Shown here: in pieces, positions 57,556 to 64,000 of the stretch
Position numbering within the stretch: the first letter of the stretch is position 1
Layout of the letters: every line of letters begins with the position of its first letter
NCBI RefSeq assembly: GCF_000379685.1
Contig: NZ_KB903251.1
Location: 124,001-188,000, forward strand
Length of the DNA: 64,000 nucleotides
Direction: 5' to 3'
DNA from: Catelliglobosispora koreensis DSM 44566
GTDB lineage: Bacteria > Actinomycetota > Actinomycetes > Mycobacteriales > Micromonosporaceae
The notes under the pieces: generated by a model
What the model was told of the DNA's origin: nothing
What the model saw: only the letters and a program-made list of their open reading frames with translations
The model's database searches: none
Translations under genes and position numbers: made by a program

Positions 57556-60375
57556 GTGCCATTCGTTGGGCGCCCCGAGGCGCTCGCCGCCTTGCACGAG
57601 GCGGCAGGTCCAGGCAGAAACCTCGTCCTGGTGACGGGTCCCGCCGGCATGGGCAAGACCGCCTTGCTCACCCGGTTCGCTCAAGATCATGATGCGCTCT
57701 GGGGCACCTGCTGGGCGCCCGACGCCCCAGCGCTGTGGCCTTGGACGCAAGCCTTGCCCGAGATTCGCGAACTGGCCCAGATCGAAGATCAGCTGGAACT
57801 CTTCGAGGCGATCAGTCACCGCATCACCAAGCCCATCGTGATTCTTGACGATCTCCAGTGGAGCGACCCGTCAAGCCTTGCCCTGGTGCGGTTTCTGCTC
57901 GGTGCCGCACATATTGACCGGTTGCTTATCGTGGGCGCCTATCGTGATGACGAGGCCCATCCCGGCCTCGCCGCGCTCAGCTCCGCGGCCCTTCGCCTTC
58001 CGCTGCGGGGGCTGAGCCGCTCGGAGGCAGCGGAACTCATCGATGCCAGTGCCCAGTCGTGGGCGGATTCCATCTACGAGCGCAGCGGCGGCAATCCGTT
58101 CTTCCTGCGGGAGCTGAGTCAGGTCGTCTCGTCCGGCGGAGCGGTCGCCGGGGTGCCGCACGCGATCAGGGAAGTGGTCTCCCGGCGGCTCGCCCGGCTT
58201 TCCGATGGTTGTGTGCGGCTGCTGGAGGCGGCCGCGGTCGCCGGTCCCTCGCCGTCGCCGGATGTGCTGGCCGGCATGCTCGGCGTCTCCGCGACACAGG
58301 TCGCCGAGCTGCTCGATGAGGCCGTGGGAGTGCTTGGCGCGGGCGGTTTCACGCATGACCTCTATCGCGAATCCATCTACAGCTCGCTATCGGCCAGCCA
58401 GCGCGCCGAGCTGCATCACCGCGCCGCGCAAGCGCTGGTGCGCCGGCACGAGCGCGGTGCTCAGGTGCACGCCGCCGAAGTGGCCCGCCATTTCACCCTC
58501 GCCGTAACGCTTTGCGGTCCGGATCCGGTGGCGCGGTGGGCCATAGCGGCCGCGTCCGCTGACCGCGCCCGGTTCGCCTTCGCCGAGTCCGCCGCGCACT
58601 TGGCCCGGGCGCGTGAAGCCATTGCCACCGCTGGTTTCGCGCTGTCCAAACCGGACCTTGTCGACCTGCTCACCGCCGAGTCGGGAGACCGGCTGCGGGC
58701 CGGAGATCCCACGGCCGCACAGGATTTGCTCACGCAAGCGTGGTCGCTGGCCGCGGATCCGCAACGGCAAGGGGCGGTCGCGCTAGGTTTCGCGCAAATC
58801 GGTGCGCGGTTCGCTATGCCAAGGCAAAACCTCTTGGGGGTACTAGGTAAAGCGCACGAATCCCTGAAGGGCACCGCGACGGCCACCGAAGCTCAGGTCA
58901 CCGCGGAGCTGTCGCGCCAACTGCAGCACTCCGTCCCGTCAGACCGGCCGCGAGCGCATCCGCTGGCGCGGCAAGCGGTAGCGATCGCCCGCTCCCTCGG
59001 CGACCCACGCACCCTGGCCGACTGTCTGCTCGCGGAACACGACAGCTTGTGGCGCCCTGGTCTAGCTGCGCAACGGTTGCCCATCGCCCGCGAGATCGCC
59101 GCCCTGGCACAGCAAGCCGGCGACACGGAACGTCACGTCCAGGCTCTGCTGCTCATCGCTAACGCTTTACTGGAGAGCGGTTCACCAGCCTTCAGGCCCG
59201 CGCTGGCCGACTACTTCCATCACGCCCGCCAATCACGTCAGCCGCGCAACCAATATGTGTTGCGCACACGTGAGGCGGCACTGGCCATTTTGGACGGAGA
59301 TGCCGTCGCCGGCGAGCGGCTGAGCCGGGAAGCCGAAGTCATGGGCGAGGCTATCGGCGACCCCGACGCGGGCAACGTCAGGATGTCGCAACGGCTGGAA
59401 CTGGCGCGCCTTAGCGAAGACCCGGTGCTGTTGCGCCAGTTCGCGGAACAGGCCATCCAGTGGTGGGTCGGTGTTCCCGCCCACGCGCACGCTGTCGCCG
59501 CCGGATTCCTCGCCCGTGCAGGCGATCTCGACGCCGCCAAACGCGAGCTGGACCTAGCCCGTTCCCTCGATGACTGGAAACTCGACCGGTCTTATCTGTG
59601 GTCTGTGTTCATCGGTGAGATGACCGAAGCCGCGGTCCGGCTTGAGGACCGTCCATTTTGCACAGAGCTGCTCGCTGAGCTGTTGCCAGCGGCGGACAGT
59701 TGCGCGGTCAACGGCGCGCTCGTGGCCTTCGCTGGAGCACAGGCGCACCGGGCCGGGCAGCTCTACGCCGTCCTCGGCAAGCCGGAGGACGCACGCAAGT
59801 GGTGGGAGAAGGCGCTCGCGACACATCACGCGCTCGGTGCCCGCGCGTGGGAGGCCGTCTCCGACAGCGTCCTCAACAACGCGCGTCCCCAATTCGTACG
59901 CGACGGATCGTTGTGGCACTTGACGTTCCAGGGACGGACCGCGATTGTGCGTGACACCAAGGGATTGCGCGATCTCGCGACGCTGGTCAGCCGTCCCGGC
60001 GTGGACATCTCCGCCCTGGATCTCGCGGGCGCGGGCGTCGTCGACTCAACGGAACCAGCTCTCGACCGCCAAGCACTCGCCGCCTACCGGCAACGGTTGC
60101 GTGACCTCGACGAGGAGCTGGCGTCGGCTGACGTTGTCCATCGTGACCGGGCGGCAGCCGAGCGCGAGGCTCTGCTCGCGGAACTGCGCCGTGCCACCAA
60201 GCCAGACGGATCGTCACGCGACCTCGCCGTTACCGTCGCGGAACGTTCCCGCAAAGCCGTGACCGCTCGCATCCGTGATGCCATCACCCGCATCGGCGAA
60301 TCGTTCCCCGAGTTAGCCACCCACCTATCGCGGACCGTCCGAACCGGACTTTCCTGCCGCTACGACCCGCAATAG
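57556..60375 (+). CDS. STAND-type ATPase with TPR-like region and C-terminal regulatory domain
   Basis: This 939-residue protein has an N-terminal P-loop (GPAGMGKTALL, about 32-42), Walker B (IVILDDLQWSD) and a MalT/AAA_16-like ATPase domain. A helical repeat region (about 330-760) and a C-terminal domain of about 190 residues follow, with a GRTAIVRDTKGLRDLATL block and a closing coiled helix. This layout is common among large actinomycete regulators, but there is no LuxR helix-turn-helix at the C-terminus. It may regulate gene expression or act as an ATP-driven switch. The start is GTG at 57556. It converges with the TIR-TPR gene eight bases later. Confidence 0.8.
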   Translation: MPFVGRPEALAALHEAAGPGRNLVLVTGPAGMGKTALLTRFAQDHDALWGTCWAPDAPALWPWTQALPEIRELAQIEDQLELFEAISHRITKPIVILDDLQWSDPSSLALVRFLLGAAHIDRLLIVGAYRDDEAHPGLAALSSAALRLPLRGLSRSEAAELIDASAQSWADSIYERSGGNPFFLRELSQVVSSGGAVAGVPHAIREVVSRRLARLSDGCVRLLEAAAVAGPSPSPDVLAGMLGVSATQVAELLDEAVGVLGAGGFTHDLYRESIYSSLSASQRAELHHRAAQALVRRHERGAQVHAAEVARHFTLAVTLCGPDPVARWAIAAASADRARFAFAESAAHLARAREAIATAGFALSKPDLVDLLTAESGDRLRAGDPTAAQDLLTQAWSLAADPQRQGAVALGFAQIGARFAMPRQNLLGVLGKAHESLKGTATATEAQVTAELSRQLQHSVPSDRPRAHPLARQAVAIARSLGDPRTLADCLLAEHDSLWRPGLAAQRLPIAREIAALAQQAGDTERHVQALLLIANALLESGSPAFRPALADYFHHARQSRQPRNQYVLRTREAALAILDGDAVAGERLSREAEVMGEAIGDPDAGNVRMSQRLELARLSEDPVLLRQFAEQAIQWWVGVPAHAHAVAAGFLARAGDLDAAKRELDLARSLDDWKLDRSYLWSVFIGEMTEAAVRLEDRPFCTELLAELLPAADSCAVNGALVAFAGAQAHRAGQLYAVLGKPEDARKWWEKALATHHALGARAWEAVSDSVLNNARPQFVRDGSLWHLTFQGRTAIVRDTKGLRDLATLVSRPGVDISALDLAGAGVVDSTEPALDRQALAAYRQRLRDLDEELASADVVHRDRAAAEREALLAELRRATKPDGSSRDLAVTVAERSRKAVTARIRDAITRIGESFPELATHLSRTVRTGLSCRYDPQ

Positions 60376-60382
60376 ACTGGCG

Positions 60383-62647
60383 TCACTTGAAGGTGTTCAT
60401 GAGGCGGATGGATTCCTTGGTGTCCGGGTGATCCGGGCCGAGGATGCGTGTGCGGTCCTCGACGAGCTGCTGGAACAACTCCACCGCCTGCTGCCGGTCG
60501 CCTGATTCCCCGACGTTGTAAGCCAGGCGGTGCCGGGCCTTCAAGGTGTCGAGGTGATCGGGGCCGAGCACGCGCGTGCGGTCGAGCACGAGATCGCGGA
60601 ACATCTTCGCCGAGCCCGCCCGGTCACCGGTCTCACCGAGGTTGTAGGCGACCTGGTGCCGCGTCCACAACGTGTCGGGGTGATCGAGCCCGAGGAACCT
60701 GACGTAGTCAGGAAGCAGCTCCTGGAACAAGCGCAGTGCTTGCGGCCGGTCTCCGGTTTCACCGATGTTGAACGCCAGCTGGTGCCGCGCCCACAGCGTG
60801 TCGGTGTGATACGGGCCGATGATGCGCGTGCGGTCAGCGACCAAGTCCCGGAAGAGCATCACCGCTTGCGCGCGGTTGCCGGACTCACTGATGTTGTAGG
60901 CCAGCTGGTAACGGGTCCACAGCGTGTCCGCGTGCTCTTCGCCGAGGATGCGGATGTTGTCTTTGAGCAGGTCCTGGTACAGGCGGACGGCCTGCTGCCG
61001 GTCGCCGGTCTCGCCGACGTTGAAGGCGAGCTGGTGCCGCGTCCAGAGCGTGTCGGTGTGATCTGGCCCGATGACGCGGATGCGGTCGGTGATCAGCTCG
61101 CGGTAGAGCCGGATGGCTTGCTGGCGGTCTCCAGACTCACCGAGGTAGTAAGCCCACCGGTAGCGGGTCTTGAGCGTGTCCACATGGTCGGGCCCAAGGA
61201 CCCGTGCGCGGTCGTCGGCCAGTTCCTTGAACAGTTCCGCGCCCTTTTTCTTGTTGCCTGTCTCGCCGGTGTTGTAGGCGACTTGGTGCCGTGTCCACAA
61301 CGTGTCGTTGTGATCGGGGCCGGCGTAGCGGATGTGATCGGGCTCCAACTCCACGAACAGCCGGAGCGCTTCCCTGCGGTCGCCGGTCTCGCCGATGTTG
61401 AACGCGAGCTGGTGCCGGGTCCAGAGGGTGTCGATGTGGTTCGGGCCGATCGCGCGAATGCGGTCGGTGAGTAGTTCCCGCAAGAGCGTCACCGCTTGCG
61501 CGCGGTTGCCGGACTCACCCGTGTTGTAGGCGAGCTGGTAACGAGTCCAGAGCGTGTCGGCATTGTCAGCGCCGAGCACCCTGGCGCGATCCTTGGACAG
61601 CTCCCGGAAGATTTCGATCGCTTCTGGGCGGTTGCCGCTCTCACCGAGGTTGAAAGCCAAGTGGTGTCGCGTTAGGAGGGTGTCAGTGTGATCGGCGCCC
61701 AGGATGCGGACGCGGTCGTCGAGCAGCTCGCGGAACATGACGGCGGCCTGGCGGCGGTCACCGGTTTCGCCGGTGTAATAGGCCGCGCGGTACCGCGTCT
61801 TGAGGGTGTCGGAATGCTCCGGGCCGAGGATGCGGCTGCGGTCGTTGACGAGATCCTGGAACAGCTTTACAGCCTCGGCCGGCTCGCCGGTCTCACCGAG
61901 GTTGAAGGCGAGCTGGTGGCGGGTCCACATCGTGTCGCCATGGTCAGAACCAAGGAACAGCACGTCGTCTGGCAGCAGCTCCCGGAAGATCAGAACCGCT
62001 TGGCGGCGGTCGCCTGATTCGCCGAGGTTGAAGCCAAGCTGATAACGCGTCCACAGAGTGTCGGGGTGCTCGGCACCAATGACGTGCGCACGGTCGACGG
62101 CCACGTGCCGCAGCAACTGAACGGCACCGTTGTAGTCGCCACGGCCAGCCAGCGTTAGGGCGTCGTTGTATTGACGGGTCAACGTCGCGGCATCGGGCAG
62201 CGGACTGGTCGGCGGGATGGACAACAGCGTGCTCACCGGCTTTGGTGGCGGTGGTGCCACCGGCGCCGCGGCCTTCGAGCCCCGCAAGCGGTCAACAAAC
62301 CGTGACGGTGGCATCCGGCCGCCGGTCACATCCTCGAACTGAACATCACTGAGCCGGAAGAACCTCCGGCCGGAAATCAGCAGCGGGTAGATCGGCTTGC
62401 CCATCTCCTCCGCCTGGTTGATTTCCCGGTTCACCCACACGGATTCTTCGGCGGCTGGACTCATCACGACGATAAAGGCCACGCATGAATCAAGCTGTTT
62501 TCGGATCACAGCCGCCCACCGATCACCACTGATGATGTCGCGGTCGAACCAGACAGGTATGCCTTGCTGGCTCAGGTGTTCTGCCAGTTGCTCAACATAA
62601 TCCGAGTCGCTGGCATGGCTGTAGCTGATAAACACGTGGCCCGTCAC
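60383..62647 (-). CDS. TIR-domain protein with 13 TPR-like repeats
   Basis: This 754-residue protein has an N-terminal TIR domain (2 to about 120, HVFISYSHASDSDYVEQ) with the putative NAD+-cleaving glutamate in VWVNREI (E75). A Pro-rich linker (127-150) and 13 complete 42-residue TPR-like repeats (192-737) follow, each with (D/A)TLWTRxQLAxN and GE(S/T)GDRxQA. TIR domains of this kind may cleave NAD+ as a defence or a signalling step, and the repeats likely bind a partner. The start is GTG at 62647, as the TIR fold begins three codons later. No known defence gene is adjacent. Confidence 0.85.
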   Translation of the reverse strand: MTGHVFISYSHASDSDYVEQLAEHLSQQGIPVWFDRDIISGDRWAAVIRKQLDSCVAFIVVMSPAAEESVWVNREINQAEEMGKPIYPLLISGRRFFRLSDVQFEDVTGGRMPPSRFVDRLRGSKAAAPVAPPPPKPVSTLLSIPPTSPLPDAATLTRQYNDALTLAGRGDYNGAVQLLRHVAVDRAHVIGAEHPDTLWTRYQLGFNLGESGDRRQAVLIFRELLPDDVLFLGSDHGDTMWTRHQLAFNLGETGEPAEAVKLFQDLVNDRSRILGPEHSDTLKTRYRAAYYTGETGDRRQAAVMFRELLDDRVRILGADHTDTLLTRHHLAFNLGESGNRPEAIEIFRELSKDRARVLGADNADTLWTRYQLAYNTGESGNRAQAVTLLRELLTDRIRAIGPNHIDTLWTRHQLAFNIGETGDRREALRLFVELEPDHIRYAGPDHNDTLWTRHQVAYNTGETGNKKKGAELFKELADDRARVLGPDHVDTLKTRYRWAYYLGESGDRQQAIRLYRELITDRIRVIGPDHTDTLWTRHQLAFNVGETGDRQQAVRLYQDLLKDNIRILGEEHADTLWTRYQLAYNISESGNRAQAVMLFRDLVADRTRIIGPYHTDTLWARHQLAFNIGETGDRPQALRLFQELLPDYVRFLGLDHPDTLWTRHQVAYNLGETGDRAGSAKMFRDLVLDRTRVLGPDHLDTLKARHRLAYNVGESGDRQQAVELFQQLVEDRTRILGPDHPDTKESIRLMNTFK
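60437..62074 (-). repeat. Thirteen 126-bp coding repeats arranged in a 630-bp super-repeat
   Basis: Unit boundaries are every 126 bases from 62074 downward. Units 1, 6 and 11, units 2, 7 and 12, units 3, 8 and 13, and units 5 and 10 are more alike within each group than to their neighbours. For example, units 3, 8 and 13 all start with DTLK and units 5 and 10 share SGNRAQAV. So a five-unit block appears to have been duplicated about two and a half times. Confidence 0.75.
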
Positions 62648-62744
62648 GAACAGAAAACTACCGATTGCCACACGTCCCTGACAAACCCAGTACGCCAATC
62701 TTTATCCGAAATGCTTAGTCCTATGTGGAGAGAGATCAGTTAGC

Positions 62745-63656
62745 TCAGCTAACCAGGTTGATAGCCTTGGCGCGGCTGGCGTACTTCCGCCGGGCCTTGA
62801 TGGCGAGGTCAATGAGGATTCCAGCGACGGTGAGCACCAGCACAAACTTGACGAGACGGTCCGACGGGGGACTCTGGTAAACCGGGCCGGCGAACACCAC
62901 CCACGTCATCACCGCGCCCATCGCGAGGTCCAAGACAAGCTCCAATTTGCGTGTGAAGGGCGACCATCGCCCCTGGACGGTGACCATGGCGAAGTGCACT
63001 ATCGCGAGCACCATGAGCGCGAGCACCAAGGGGCCCCGCAGGCGCAGGAACTCCTCGTCGAAGGAGAACGCCGCGATCGCGTCAGGTGCCGAGGTCACCT
63101 TCTTGATGAGCCAGCTGGCGTTGACCAGCACCAGCGTCCCGGCGACGAAGAACACTATCGCCGCGATCCGGCCGGCCCTGTTCACGTGATCGGTCCGTGA
63201 CGGCTTGGGTTTCCAGGCCGCACTGCTAGGCCAGCGCCTGCGCACCCAGCCCGCGATGCCAAAGCACACGACGAGAAGGCCGGGCCACCAGAAGGACTGC
63301 AGGACATATTTGAAGTACCACACCTGAAGCACCATCATCGCGCCGCTGCCCGCCTCGATGGCCTCGATCAGCCCCAGCGACCAGATGACGATGACGCCGA
63401 CAACGCTGAGCCTGAGGAACGGGCGCGTGTCACCCTGATCGATCACTGTCAGCGGTTTTCCGTACCGTGCGGCCACTTCCGCGGGACGGCCGAAGCCCCG
63501 CAACAGTTCGAGCGCCTCGTCAGCCGAGCCGTCCCCAAGCTCGTCGCGCAACAGCTCGCGCAGCTCCATCGAAACGTCGGCCCGATCCTTGCGTGGCAGC
63601 AATCTGGCCACATCGGCCACGTAGGCGTCAATTAGTTCAGGCGCGGTCATCATCAT
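62745..63656 (-). CDS. HAAS-domain membrane protein (DUF1700-like)
   Basis: This 303-residue protein has an N-terminal HAAS-type domain (LIDAYVADVARLLPRKDRADVSMELRELLRDEL, about residues 8-40) and about five to six membrane segments afterwards. HAAS domains link membrane proteins to PadR-type regulators. It starts with overlapping ATG codons, and four bases overlap the PadR stop. The pair is probably a membrane-sensing unit with its repressor. Confidence 0.85.
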   Translation of the reverse strand: MMMTAPELIDAYVADVARLLPRKDRADVSMELRELLRDELGDGSADEALELLRGFGRPAEVAARYGKPLTVIDQGDTRPFLRLSVVGVIVIWSLGLIEAIEAGSGAMMVLQVWYFKYVLQSFWWPGLLVVCFGIAGWVRRRWPSSAAWKPKPSRTDHVNRAGRIAAIVFFVAGTLVLVNASWLIKKVTSAPDAIAAFSFDEEFLRLRGPLVLALMVLAIVHFAMVTVQGRWSPFTRKLELVLDLAMGAVMTWVVFAGPVYQSPPSDRLVKFVLVLTVAGILIDLAIKARRKYASRAKAINLVS

Positions 63657-63982
63657 CCTTCATCACCTTCCAGGAGCCGGTCCATAACCTCGTTCAGCCC
63701 GCGCCATGAGGCCGTCAGCTGCTCGCAGAGCTTCACCCCGGTGTCGCTGAGCTGGTAATAGCGCCGCGGTGACCCTTCATTGGCCCGCCACTCGCTGGTG
63801 AGCACGCCCTGCGACTCCAGCCGCCGCAACAGCGGATAGAGCGTGCCCTCTTCGATGGGGAGCCCTTTGCTGGACAGCGACTGCCGCAGCTCGTAGCCGT
63901 AGCGGTAGGACCGCAACTGCGACAGGACAGCCAGCACGACCACCCCTCGCCGCAGTTCAAGCTCCAGCTTCTCGCTTACCAT
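63653..63982 (-). CDS. PadR-family transcriptional regulator
   Basis: This 109-residue winged-helix protein has the PadR pattern: a DNA-binding helix pair LAVLSQLRSYRYGYELRQ and LPIEEGTLYPLLRRLESQGVLTSEW, then YYQLSDTGVKL. It is the first gene of the pair with the HAAS membrane protein, coupled by a four-base overlap. The ATG at 63982 is chosen. A GTG at 63991 is the alternative. It probably represses its own operon. Confidence 0.88.
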   Translation of the reverse strand: MVSEKLELELRRGVVVLAVLSQLRSYRYGYELRQSLSSKGLPIEEGTLYPLLRRLESQGVLTSEWRANEGSPRRYYQLSDTGVKLCEQLTASWRGLNEVMDRLLEGDEG

Positions 63983-64000
63983 GCGCCACACAGTACTGTG

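Noticed and set aside
1-64000. Search for tRNA, rRNA, IS elements, integrases, attachment sites and CRISPR arrays
   Set aside because: I found no convincing example of any of these in the window.

Overview
The window is about 64 kb of high-GC actinomycete chromosome. The signs are frequent GTG starts, ATGA start/stop overlaps, hairpin terminators without U-tracts, AfsR/BTAD regulators, many Tat or Sec secreted enzymes and an LPxTG surface protein. It looks like a soil saprophyte, possibly of the Pseudonocardiales, though no marker gene fixes the genus. Genes are tightly packed, neighbouring 3' ends often overlap, and no gene-free stretch exceeds about 170 bases. I found no tRNA, rRNA, CRISPR, phage or transposon genes.

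Layout. 35-7394: small housekeeping and accessory genes, including a reduced Ser/Thr kinase, a membrane nuclease, a Rieske lipoprotein with a pirin, a Na+/H+ antiporter coupled to a UBP zinc finger, an alditol oxidase and a broken DUF1801 gene. 7462-17410: isoprenoid and cell-wall block, with a double-domain polyprenyl synthetase, an MltG with a Tyr/Gln/Gly-rich tail, a PBP4-type carboxypeptidase, an SGNH hydrolase, a PLP lyase and an LPRTG surface protein. 17568-24669: a membrane ferric reductase, FMN-binding protein and ApbE unit, a DUF3152 protein, then an MFS transporter and two-component system. 24740-36477: a BTAD/TPR regulator facing a polyglycine-hydrolase-like enzyme, then secreted proteases and an intradiol dioxygenase that carry carbohydrate-binding modules. 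36508-45899: membrane proteins, redox and stress genes, a sigma factor with a lipoprotein, an M48 protease and a GH18 chitinase. 45963-63982: regulators and secreted proteins, including AfsR/SARP, a second BTAD/TPR regulator, a sigma/YCII pair, a STAND-type ATPase, a TIR-TPR protein and a PadR/HAAS pair.

Two themes tie the window together. The first is a secretome for insoluble polymers: four secreted enzymes (S1 protease, M4 protease, intradiol dioxygenase, GH18 chitinase) carry CBM5/12-type modules. The second is regulation by BTAD/TPR proteins. Near the three BTAD genes, four intergenic regions contain tandem units of exactly or nearly 11 nt, the spacing expected for OmpR-type winged-helix regulators such as SARP/AfsR or PhoP. 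These arrays are the strongest candidate here for an undescribed local regulatory system.

Three genes (DUF1801, a methyltransferase and an ECF sigma factor) are broken by single-base indels in C or G runs. These could be sequencing errors or real decay.
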